Source: JAGOPY01 sp964619555 (GTDB taxonomy: Bacteria > Bacteroidota > Bacteroidia > Bacteroidales > JAGOPY01). Taken from it: DNA of 64,000 nt. A program made the position numbers and the translations under genes. The stretch covers positions 174,903 to 238,902 of the forward strand of contig CAZUDV010000007.1 of assembly GCA_964619555.1 (NCBI GenBank). Direction: 5' to 3'. Under the pieces are notes generated by a model, which worked only from the letters and a program-made list of their open reading frames with translations, was not told where the DNA came from and searched no databases. This document shows, in pieces, positions 42,678-50,101 of this stretch (position 1 is the first letter of the stretch; the number at the start of each line of letters is the position of its first letter).

Positions 42678-43361
42678 ATGGAACCTAACAGGATCTTATT
42701 GGTAGATGACGAGCCCGACATATTGGAATTCGTCAGTTACAATCTCCGGAAAGAAGGATTCGATGTCCTGACAAGCGGCAATGGCAGGGATGCCCTGATA
42801 AAAGCCAGATCATTTCTTCCGCACCTGATCATTCTCGATGTTATGATGCCGGAAATGGATGGGATGGAGACCTGTGCCGAGATCAGGAAAATTCCGCAAC
42901 TAAAGAATTCCATCGTGATTTTCGTTACAGCCAGGGGTGAGGATTATTCGCAAATTGCGGGTTTCGAGGCAGGGGCCGACGATTACGTCACGAAACCCAT
43001 CAAGCCAAAGGTGCTGGTAAGCCGCGTGAAAGCCCTGCTGCGCCGATATAAGGAAGAACCGGCTGAAACTTCAGGACATGTGATCCGGGTAGATGAATTC
43101 ACCATCGACCGTGAAAAATACACCGTTGAAAAAGGGAAAGAAATCTTTCATTTGCCCAGGAAGGAATTCGAATTGCTCAGCCTGCTTGTGTCAAAACCTG
43201 ACAAAGTATTCACCAGGGAAGAGATCCTGACCATGGTATGGGGAGAAGATGTGATCGTGGGTGACCGCACCATTGATGTCCATGTGAGAAAACTTCGCGA
43301 AAAGCTCAACACACAGAATATCAGGACTATAAAGGGAGTAGGATACAAATATGAAACCTAG
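42678..43361 (+). CDS. PhoB/OmpR-type response regulator
   Basis: 227 aa. The receiver domain carries VDDEPD near 7-12, the phosphoacceptor in LIILDVMMPEMDG, the Thr in IFVTARGED and the Lys in YVTKPIKP. The C-terminal winged helix has FHLPRKEFELLSLLVSKPDKVFTREEIL and GDRTIDVHVRKLREKL. This is the PhoB-like type that in Bacteroidota is often paired with a PhoR kinase, but no kinase gene lies next to it here. It is preceded by 140 bp without a gene and followed by a heptad repeat patch. Confidence 0.93.
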   Translation: MEPNRILLVDDEPDILEFVSYNLRKEGFDVLTSGNGRDALIKARSFLPHLIILDVMMPEMDGMETCAEIRKIPQLKNSIVIFVTARGEDYSQIAGFEAGADDYVTKPIKPKVLVSRVKALLRRYKEEPAETSGHVIRVDEFTIDREKYTVEKGKEIFHLPRKEFELLSLLVSKPDKVFTREEILTMVWGEDVIVGDRTIDVHVRKLREKLNTQNIRTIKGVGYKYET

Positions 43362-43422
43362 TTCAAAGTTAACTTTTAACTTACGGATTTAACTTTGAAC
43401 TTTGCATTTTGACCTTTGAACT
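43360..43422. repeat. 7-bp repeats forming an inverted pair between convergent genes
   Basis: AGTTCAAAGTTAA at 43360-43372 is the exact reverse complement of TTAACTTTGAACT at 43389-43401, giving a 13-bp stem with a 16-base loop. Heptads continue (TTGCATT TTGACCT TTGAACT) to 43422. It overlaps the last bases of the regulator gene and could act as a two-way terminator. The unit is the same AGTTCAA as at 15241-15355. Confidence 0.75.
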
Positions 43423-43424
43423 GC

Positions 43425-43823
43425 TTAGAAGTGTAGTTTGTGGTAGTCATAGGTCTGGTTATCGCGGAAATCGCGTATGATGTCGGCCAGGCGGATAAAA
43501 ATCTCGAGATTGTGCTCGCGGAGCCAGGCGATGGCTTCCGGCTTTTTCTGGCAGGCATCTGAAAATACCAGATCCACAACAAAATCATTATCCATCAGCC
43601 ATTTTTTTGCCCTGGGGGAGTTATCGATGGCTGAGTCCAGCGCGGCAAGATGCGGAAACCCGTTTTTCATCAGCCACTGGAAAGCCTCATCCGATCCCCG
43701 GATGGCGCTCGATAGGGCCGCCACTTCAGGATAGCCGTTTTGGAGCAGCCAGGTATAGATCTTCTGATTCCCCCGGATGGTCTCGCCGAAAGCCAGTAAT
43801 ATGTTAGCAGGATAATCCGTCAT
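43425..43823 (-). CDS. Hypothetical helical-repeat protein, 132 aa
   Basis: The family is not recognised. Three copies of a roughly 34-aa unit are visible: KIYTWLLQNGYPEVAALSSAIRGSDE, AFQWLMKNGFPHLAALDSAIDNSPR and AKKWLMDNDFVVDLVFSDACQKKPE, each with a WL-x-x-N-G/D-F/Y core, followed by a fourth weaker copy (AIAWLREHNLEIFIRLADIIRD). The pattern suggests an ankyrin-like or other alpha-hairpin solenoid. It is soluble, without signal peptide. It starts one base after the radical SAM gene's stop region in the same direction, so the two are co-transcribed. Confidence 0.7.
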   Translation of the reverse strand: MTDYPANILLAFGETIRGNQKIYTWLLQNGYPEVAALSSAIRGSDEAFQWLMKNGFPHLAALDSAIDNSPRAKKWLMDNDFVVDLVFSDACQKKPEAIAWLREHNLEIFIRLADIIRDFRDNQTYDYHKLHF

Positions 43824-43824
43824 C

Positions 43825-44601
43825 TTAGTAAAAAACCTGTGCTTTAATGCCGGTCGCTTCTACCCTCAGGGCCAATTCCTTAAGCTTATCAAAAGAAACC
43901 TTTTCAATGGTATTATTGGGAGTTTCCCTGTCGATAGGGTACATCATCACATACTTTGGATTGATCTTCCTCACCAGTTTGAGCCATTTCGAGAATTCGG
44001 GATCCGTTGTATTGTCAACTTTTTTCCCGTCAATTATCCCTCTTAAAAACAATGTCTGCAGGATAAGCTCACCATTGAACTCCATCAGTTTTTCCACAAT
44101 GGACTTCAGGGAGATATCCTTCAGGGGATTGTTGATCAGCCGGAACATCTCTTCCGAGCCGACGTCCAGTTTCAGAATGCTGTCGCCTGTCTTTTTCAGG
44201 GCATTGAAAACTTCCGGTTTATTCAGTGTCGAAGCATTGGTCAACACGGAAACCCGAGCTTCAGGGAAATACTTGTCACGCAGTAGGACCACGGCTTCAA
44301 GTATGTCAGGAAACTGGGGATGGATGGTAGGTTCACCATTCCCGGCAAAAGTGATGGCGTCGGGCGCCTGTTCCCGGGCAGCCATCTCCTTCAACTTTTC
44401 CTCAAGTCTTTCCAGGACCATTCCTTTATCAGGCAAACCGCTTGTACCCGCTATTTTATCATGGGTCCATCCACACTCACAATAAACACAATTGAAGGTG
44501 CAGAATTTTTTATCGGTAGGCAGGAGATTGATCCCGAGGGATACTCCGAGGCGCCTGCTGTGAACCGGACCGAAAATGACTTCGTGAAACAGTATGGACA
44601 T
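43825..44601 (-). CDS. Radical SAM protein
   Basis: 258 aa. The 4Fe-4S motif CTFNCVYC (CxxxCxxC) is near residues 33-40 and the SAM-binding GNGEPTIHPQF near 87-97. VSVLTNASTLNKPEV and KLDVGSEEMFRLINNP follow the radical SAM barrel. The start (FGPVHSRRLGVSLGINLLPTDKKFCTFNCVYCECG) is the pattern of proteins annotated as wyosine-synthesis-like radical SAM enzymes. The true substrate in bacteria is unknown to me. The downstream gene encodes the helical-repeat protein, which may be a partner. Confidence 0.88.
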   Translation of the reverse strand: MSILFHEVIFGPVHSRRLGVSLGINLLPTDKKFCTFNCVYCECGWTHDKIAGTSGLPDKGMVLERLEEKLKEMAAREQAPDAITFAGNGEPTIHPQFPDILEAVVLLRDKYFPEARVSVLTNASTLNKPEVFNALKKTGDSILKLDVGSEEMFRLINNPLKDISLKSIVEKLMEFNGELILQTLFLRGIIDGKKVDNTTDPEFSKWLKLVRKINPKYVMMYPIDRETPNNTIEKVSFDKLKELALRVEATGIKAQVFY

Positions 44602-44683
44602 GTTATGGCATTGTTAGAATAGCCTTAACAAAGTTAAGCAATTCGGAATGATTTCTTCTGCAGCGGGTTTGCCTTTTTTATAT

Positions 44684-44691
44684 TACTTTTG
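44684..44691 (+). promoter_or_regulatory. Promoter -7 element of the polyprenyl synthase gene (TACTTTTG)
   Basis: TACTTTTG matches TAnnTTTG and lies 19 bp before ATG 44711. Confidence 0.45.
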
Positions 44692-44710
44692 ATGTCTTGC
44701 AGGGCATATA

Positions 44711-45682
44711 ATGACACTTGAAGAGATAAAAGAGCCCATTGAAAAAAATCTTGGGGAATTTGAGAAGCGATTCAGGACTTCCATGAAGAGTTCCGTTCCG
44801 CTCATTGATACCGTAACCCGTTACCTTTACAAAAGAAAAGGCAAGCAGATGAGGCCGATGTTTGTGTTCCTGTCTGCCGGATTATGCGGTGCTATAAATG
44901 ACTCCACCTACCGGGCGGCGGCCCTGATCGAATTGCTGCATACGGCAACCCTGGTCCACGACGATGTCGTGGACGATTCCAATGAAAGGCGCGGCTTTTT
45001 CTCCATCAATGCTCTATGGAAGAATAAAATCGCGGTGCTGGTAGGCGATTATCTCTTATCGCGCGGTCTCCAGGTGGCACTGGAAAAGGATGACTTCAAC
45101 CTGTTGAAGATCGTTTCCAATGCCGTGAAAGAAATGAGCGAAGGGGAACTGCTGCAGATCGAAAAGGCCCGCCGGTTGGATATCAGCGAAGAGATCTATT
45201 TTGAGATCATCCGTAAAAAGACGGCTTCCCTGATCTCCTCGTGCTGTGCGTGCGGCGCGGCTTCAGTTCATTCCGATGTGGAGACGATCGACAGGATGAG
45301 ACTTTTCGGGGAGTACGTGGGAATTTCCTTTCAGATCAAGGATGACCTGTTTGATTTTGATATGGGTAACAAGACCGGAAAGCCCAATGGAATTGATATC
45401 AAGGAGCAGAAGATGACCTTGCCCCTGATCCATATGCTCAGCCAGATCAGTTCCTCTGAAAAACGAAAAACCATCCGTACGATCAAATATCATCATGACG
45501 AACCGGCCCGGGTAACGGCGATCATAGACCAGGTCAACAACAGCGGCGGGATCAACTATGCCCGTGAAAAAATGCTGGAGTACCGACAAAAAGCGGTCGA
45601 TATGCTCTCGTCATTCCCGGAAAGCGAATATCGAACCTCCCTGGAAAAGCTGGTTGTATTTACAACGGAAAGGAACAAATAG
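44711..45682 (+). CDS. Polyprenyl (probably octaprenyl) diphosphate synthase
   Basis: 323 aa. It is a trans-isoprenyl synthase with the first aspartate-rich motif LVHDDVVDDS near residue 80 and the second QIKDDLFDFD near 212. GKQMRPMFVFLSAGLCG carries the isopentenyl diphosphate contacts and EGELLQIEKAR the helix G motif. The residues before the first motif (LIELLHTATLVHDD) are small, which in the family goes with long chains for menaquinone side chains. Product length cannot be fixed by eye. Confidence 0.93.
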   Translation: MTLEEIKEPIEKNLGEFEKRFRTSMKSSVPLIDTVTRYLYKRKGKQMRPMFVFLSAGLCGAINDSTYRAAALIELLHTATLVHDDVVDDSNERRGFFSINALWKNKIAVLVGDYLLSRGLQVALEKDDFNLLKIVSNAVKEMSEGELLQIEKARRLDISEEIYFEIIRKKTASLISSCCACGAASVHSDVETIDRMRLFGEYVGISFQIKDDLFDFDMGNKTGKPNGIDIKEQKMTLPLIHMLSQISSSEKRKTIRTIKYHHDEPARVTAIIDQVNNSGGINYAREKMLEYRQKAVDMLSSFPESEYRTSLEKLVVFTTERNK

Positions 45683-45785
45683 GACGGCCTGTCCCGGGCG
45701 TAGCAATGGGTGAGACAAAAGGACGGTATGAATATGAATCACAATATATTTCTTCGTATTAAACCCCATCCCCACATCTTACAAC

Positions 45786-46787
45786 TCACTTTTCTTCAAT
45801 CCCCTTCTCCGTAATGAAAGCCGTGATCAGACCGGCCGGTGTCACGTCAAATGCCGGATTCAACGCCGGGGATCCGGGGGAGCAAACCCGGATTGTTTCC
45901 CTTCTGCCATCCATCGTGATCCCCTCCTGGTAAAGGACTTCATCCTGGCTTCGCTCCTCGATGGTGATATGCTTCCCATCAGGACAATCCTTATCCATGG
46001 TTGAGGTTGGAGCTGCCACGTAAAAGGGTATTCCGAAGTGCCTGGCAGCTATGGCTTTTTCAAGGGTGCCGATCTTGTTGGCGGTGTCACCGTTGGCAGC
46101 AATGCGATCGGCACCGACGATGACCAGGTTTACTTTACCCTGCGACATGTACCAAGCCATGGCATTATCGGGGATGATGGCGTGAGGGATTCCGGCCTGC
46201 TGCAATTCCCAGGCAGTTAGCCGGGCTCCCTGGCTGCGCGGACGGGTCTCATCGGCATACACAAATATTTTTTTACCTGAGGAATGGGCATTGTATACGG
46301 GTGATAGTGCCGTGCCAAAATCCACGAAGGCCAGCCAGCCTGCATTGCAATGCGTACCGATTCCTGCTTTATCCGGGATCAGGCTGTTACCCAGCTCCCC
46401 GATCTTTCTGGAAGCTGCCGCATCTTCATCGGCTATCGCTTTGGCCTCTAAACAAGCTTTTTCCGGGGTAATCAAAGCCGCCTCAAATACCCTTTGGGCA
46501 GCATAGTAAAGGTTTCGTGCGGTGGGCCGTGTCCCTTCGATGATCTTGCGGGCTTCCGCAAGGCGTTCCGGTGGGAGTGAACGGGCTGCCTGAGCCATGG
46601 CAAATCCTGCGGCAGCGCCGATCGCTCCTGCACCCCTGACCATCATCGTGCGGATAGCCTGGCAGGTCTCCTCCCATGTGCGGCATTCAACAATCCTGAA
46701 CTCGAACGGAAGCAGGTTCTGCTCGATTATAAAAACAGACCAGCCTTCCATCCATATCGTTCGGTATTCTTTCCCGTTGACTATCAT
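45786..46787 (-). CDS. mtnA: S-methyl-5-thioribose-1-phosphate isomerase
   Basis: 333 aa. It isomerises methylthioribose-1-phosphate to methylthioribulose-1-phosphate in methionine salvage. Conserved stretches are MMVRGAGAIGAAAGFAMA, the catalytic Cys in GTHCNAGWLA, and the catalytic Asp in IVGADRIAANGDTANKIGT followed by FYVAAPTSTMD. No other methionine-salvage gene is adjacent. It follows the terminator of the upstream outer-membrane gene, so it has its own promoter somewhere within 46787-46860 or is read weakly through it. Confidence 0.95.
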   Translation of the reverse strand: MIVNGKEYRTIWMEGWSVFIIEQNLLPFEFRIVECRTWEETCQAIRTMMVRGAGAIGAAAGFAMAQAARSLPPERLAEARKIIEGTRPTARNLYYAAQRVFEAALITPEKACLEAKAIADEDAAASRKIGELGNSLIPDKAGIGTHCNAGWLAFVDFGTALSPVYNAHSSGKKIFVYADETRPRSQGARLTAWELQQAGIPHAIIPDNAMAWYMSQGKVNLVIVGADRIAANGDTANKIGTLEKAIAARHFGIPFYVAAPTSTMDKDCPDGKHITIEERSQDEVLYQEGITMDGRRETIRVCSPGSPALNPAFDVTPAGLITAFITEKGIEEK

Positions 46788-46795
46788 TGATCGTT

Positions 46796-46840
46796 AAAAA
46801 ATAACCGACGGGTCTTTTTTAACATAAGAACCCGCCGGTT
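46796..46840 (-). terminator. Intrinsic terminator after the barrel gene
   Basis: AACCGACGGGT at 46803-46813 pairs with ACCCGCCGGTT at 46830-46840 (one mismatch). On the minus strand the stem is followed by a six-T run (46801-46796). It ends the transcript of the gene at 46862-47437. Confidence 0.75.
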
Positions 46841-46861
46841 AATAAATGATTCAGAGCAATG

Positions 46862-47437
46862 TTATTCTATTTTCCAGGTGACCCCGACGTTTAAGATGGA
46901 AATGAGGTAACCCAATTCAGCATTGACGGCAAAGTTATCGTTGAAATACCAGCGGGCGCCCAGGTATGCACCTCCGGTCGGACCCGTGGATGCCATATCC
47001 CAGTCGTCATCGTCCGGGTGATTGCCATCTCCGTGCCAGCCCCCGGTAACCACATCCACTCCGACCCATACGCCGGCATAAGTATCCAGCTGATCGTGGA
47101 ACAGGAAGTGATAATTTCCCCTGGCGGCTATGATGAAATCGTTATAACGATAATAGATATCATCCCAGCTGTAATCGTACTTGGATGTACTCCAGCCCAT
47201 GTAGCCGCCTGCACTGACGACCCCTGTCAAATCCGACCCCATGGGAATCTCAACGATTCCGTATTCATATGATGCGCTGATAGACGGAAAGAAGCCGCTA
47301 TAATAAGACCCCCAGTAATTGGTGTTGCCAAATCCAAGGTCCAGGTTGATAGCCTGGACACCTTTCCCGAACGGCTGGGCAATTGATGCAATTCCAGTCA
47401 GTGAAACCAAAGCCACTACTAACAAAATCTTCTTCAT
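46862..47437 (-). CDS. Small outer-membrane beta-barrel protein
   Basis: 191 aa with signal peptide (MKKILLVVALVSLTGIASIA, then Q). The barrel pattern is clear (VQAINLDLGFGNTNYWGSYYSGFFPSISASYEYGI, then AARGNYHFLFHDQLDTYAGVWVGVDVV, YLGARWYFNDNFAVNAELGYLISILNVGVTWKIE). An acidic loop (GNHPDDDDWD) should face outward. It is monocistronic with its own strong terminator. Function unknown, with resemblance to many small Bacteroidota barrels. Confidence 0.8.
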   Translation of the reverse strand: MKKILLVVALVSLTGIASIAQPFGKGVQAINLDLGFGNTNYWGSYYSGFFPSISASYEYGIVEIPMGSDLTGVVSAGGYMGWSTSKYDYSWDDIYYRYNDFIIAARGNYHFLFHDQLDTYAGVWVGVDVVTGGWHGDGNHPDDDDWDMASTGPTGGAYLGARWYFNDNFAVNAELGYLISILNVGVTWKIE

Positions 47438-47501
47438 AGTTGATTAATTTAAGTTTAACAATCAATTAAATCCAAGTCAAAAGTACAAACTTCTTACGGA
47501 A

Positions 47502-48692
47502 TTAAGCAAGTTCTTTCGTCACGATCCAGGCAAATAATGCCATGCCGGTAATAATGCTCTGTTCATCGACATTAAAAGTTGAAGTATGCAGATTGGATGT
47601 AATGCCCTTTGATTCGTTCATTACTCCGAGACGGTAAAAACAAGCTGGGATTTCCCGGGCAAAATAGGAGAAATCTTCCGCTGTCATACGCATTTCAAGA
47701 TCGGTGACATTTTCCTGCCCCAGGAATTCTATTGCCAGGCTTTTGATTTTTTGGGTGAGCCCGGGATCGTTATACAACGACGGATAGCCTTTATCGATAA
47801 AAACTTCACACTCCCCGCCCATTGCCAGGGCAATAGACTCAGCCATGCGGGTGATCTGCTGCTTCATTTCCGCTCTCCATGATTCGTCAAAGGTCCGCAT
47901 GGTCCCTGAGATCTTAACTTCGTCGGGTATGATATTGGCAACCCCATCACCTGTGATCCTGCCGAATGAGAGCACGGAAGGTATGGTCGGACTGGCCTTG
48001 CGGCTGACGATCTGTTGCAGGGCTACGATGATATGGGCGGCGATCAAGACTGGATCCACCACTTTATGCGGAATGGCGGCATGTCCGCCCTTCCCTTTGA
48101 CCGTGAGGTGCACTTCATCGGTCGATGCCATATACCGGCCGGGTTTCAGTCCGATCCTGCCCGTCTCCAGTTCCGGGAAAACATGCAACCCGAGGATGAA
48201 ATCCGGTCGGGGATTTTCGAGCACACCCGCCCGGATCATTGGTAGTGCTCCACCGGGATATTTTTCTTCCGAAGGCTGGAAAATGAGTTTCACCCTACCG
48301 GCCAACTTAGGTTCCATTGACTTGAGGATCCTGGCAGTTCCAAGCAGTACGGCCATATGGACATCATGACCGCACGCATGCATCACACCCGGGTTCAGCG
48401 ACACAAAGGGTACTTTATTCTCCTCCCGGATAGGTAAGGCATCCATATCAGCCCGAAGGGCTATTACTTTTTCACCCTGCAATCCACCGGTTATCATTCC
48501 GGTTATGCCATGCCCGGCAATCCCGGTCTGATGCGGGATTCCCCATTCGGTCAGCTTTTGTGAGATGAATGCGGCGGTACCAGCTTCCTGCTTCGACAAT
48601 TCGGGATGGGCATGCAGATGCCTGCGGATGTCAATTATTTCTTCACTGATTTCCAGCGATCCTGATCTTATTCTTTCCTTTAAATTATCCAT
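47502..48692 (-). CDS. M20-family amidohydrolase (N-acyl-amino-acid or hippurate hydrolase type)
   Basis: 396 aa from ATG 48692, where MDNLKERIRSGSLEISEEIIDIRRHLHAHPELS starts the family; an upstream frame start at 48794 adds residues with no match. Metal-ligand motifs are MHACGHDVHMAVLLG, the EEKYPGGA glutamate and GLHVFPEL, with a C-terminal MRMTAEDFSYFA. The dimerisation domain lies at about 180-290 (GKGGHAAIPHKVVDPVLIAAHIIVALQQIVSR). It hydrolyses an amide bond of an N-acylated amino acid or peptide in the cytoplasm. Exact substrate unknown. Confidence 0.92.
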   Translation of the reverse strand: MDNLKERIRSGSLEISEEIIDIRRHLHAHPELSKQEAGTAAFISQKLTEWGIPHQTGIAGHGITGMITGGLQGEKVIALRADMDALPIREENKVPFVSLNPGVMHACGHDVHMAVLLGTARILKSMEPKLAGRVKLIFQPSEEKYPGGALPMIRAGVLENPRPDFILGLHVFPELETGRIGLKPGRYMASTDEVHLTVKGKGGHAAIPHKVVDPVLIAAHIIVALQQIVSRKASPTIPSVLSFGRITGDGVANIIPDEVKISGTMRTFDESWRAEMKQQITRMAESIALAMGGECEVFIDKGYPSLYNDPGLTQKIKSLAIEFLGQENVTDLEMRMTAEDFSYFAREIPACFYRLGVMNESKGITSNLHTSTFNVDEQSIITGMALFAWIVTKELA

Positions 48693-48815
48693 ATTCCACA
48701 CAAAGATAGATAATCCGGACCTACGTGCGGCGATTTTATACCGGGTGCAATTTCCAACTAAAAAGGCCACCGTCAAATAACGGCAGCCTTTCAAGAAAAT
48801 TTCTTTTCAGCGTTT

Positions 48816-49499
48816 TTACTGCAGGGTGAATTTCACCGGGAGATTGTATTGGACGCGGACAGCTTTTCCACGCTGCTTACCGGGGGACCACTTCGGCATC
48901 CCTTTGACAACCCGGATTGCTTCTTCATCGCATCCGCCGCCGATACCCCTGAGGACCCTGACGTCGGTCACGGAGCCATCGCGTTCCACGACGAAAGTTA
49001 CGAAGACCCTGCCCTGGATCCCGCTTTCCTTTGCCATTTGCGGGTACTTGATGTTTTCTGCCAGGTATTTGTATAGGGCCGGTTCACCGCCGGGGAATTC
49101 AGGCATGGATTCCACCACCATGAAGATGGTTTTTTCCTCTTCGGATTCTTCTTCCTGCGACATCACCGGAGCTATATATTCTTCGACCTCGGTGTTCTGG
49201 TCCGCTTCCACGTCAATATCGATCTCATCTTCCACTTCGACATCATCCTCGACGATATTGATCTTGACGACCTGTTTGGCGGGAGGTGGTGGGGGTGGTT
49301 TCAGTTTCTGCTCAGTAATAGGGATGATCTCCTCGGGAATGTCCTCCACTTGCCTGGTGCCCAGGTCCTGAACAGATTTATCGTAGCTCTTCCACTCAAA
49401 GGCGAAAAGCATAATTGCCAGTGCAATGACTAACCCGATCTCTGTGAAAATGACTTTTTTGTTTTCCAGATCGGCTTTTTCTGTTTTTTTCTGTTCCAT
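48816..49499 (-). CDS. tonB: Energy transducer TonB
   Basis: 227 aa. There is one N-terminal membrane helix (IGLVIALAIMLFAF followed by EWKSYD, the Bacteroidota pattern). A proline-rich span (LKPPPPPPAKQVV) leads to a very acidic linker (VEDDVEVEDEIDIDVEADQ), and the C-terminal TonB domain reads MPEFPGGEPALYKYLAENIKYPQMAKESGIQGRVFVTFVVERDGSVTDVRV to the end. It passes proton-motive energy to TonB-dependent receptors. ExbB and ExbD are not in the window. It stands 120 bp after gcvH in the same direction. Confidence 0.95.
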   Translation of the reverse strand: MEQKKTEKADLENKKVIFTEIGLVIALAIMLFAFEWKSYDKSVQDLGTRQVEDIPEEIIPITEQKLKPPPPPPAKQVVKINIVEDDVEVEDEIDIDVEADQNTEVEEYIAPVMSQEEESEEEKTIFMVVESMPEFPGGEPALYKYLAENIKYPQMAKESGIQGRVFVTFVVERDGSVTDVRVLRGIGGGCDEEAIRVVKGMPKWSPGKQRGKAVRVQYNLPVKFTLQ

Positions 49500-49615
49500 G
49501 AGCAGTTGATGTTAAAGTTAATGAACTGGAATAAAGCGTGCTAAATTACAATAAATTTATTCAAAAATTGTACCAGTCCTGTAAAAAATCAGATTTTTTT
49601 CAAATGCCGGCAGGG

Positions 49616-49996
49616 TCAGGCACCGACCAAATCCTTGTATTGGGCGGCGTCGAGCAAGGTATCGAATTCAGAAGAGTTGGTTACTTTGATGCGGATTATC
49701 CAGCCTTCGCCGTAGGGGTCCTTGTTTACCTTCTCCGGGTTGGATTCCAGCGCTCCGTTGAACTCCAGTATTTCTCCGGCCACAGGCATGAACATGTCGG
49801 ATACGGTTTTTACCGCTTCTATGGTACCAAAGGTTTCTTCTTTGTCCAGTGTTTCGCCGACAGTTTCCACTTCGATGAAAACGATATCTCCCAACTCATT
49901 CTGGGCAAAATCAGTAATACCGATAAGGGCTTCTTCCCCGTCCAGCTTAATCCATTCATGATCCTTGGTATACTTCAGATTTGCAGGAATATTCAT
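49616..49996 (-). CDS. gcvH: Glycine cleavage system H protein
   Basis: 126 aa, full length. The lipoyl attachment site is Lys63 in GTIEAVKTVSDMF. The fold runs from LKYTKDHEWIKLDGEEALIGITDFAQNELGDIVFIEVE to the typical C-terminal NKDPYGEGWIIRIKV. It carries the aminomethyl group between the P, T and L proteins. The gcvP and gcvT genes are not next to it. It is separated from sprA by 106 bp in the same direction, a neighbour relation kept in many Bacteroidota. Confidence 0.97.
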   Translation of the reverse strand: MNIPANLKYTKDHEWIKLDGEEALIGITDFAQNELGDIVFIEVETVGETLDKEETFGTIEAVKTVSDMFMPVAGEILEFNGALESNPEKVNKDPYGEGWIIRIKVTNSSEFDTLLDAAQYKDLVGA

Positions 49997-50101
49997 AGTG
50001 TTGATAAATTAAAATTTCGATTCAAAAGTAAAAGATTTTATAAAATGAATCATCAGAAGAATTAGTTTAGAATCGTTCCACATTTCCCGGAAGGATTAGA
50101 C

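Noticed and set aside
49583..49599. AAAAAATC-A-GATTTTTT palindrome between tonB and gcvH as a terminator
   Set aside because: The stem is only A-T rich with almost no loop, so it is too weak to call.
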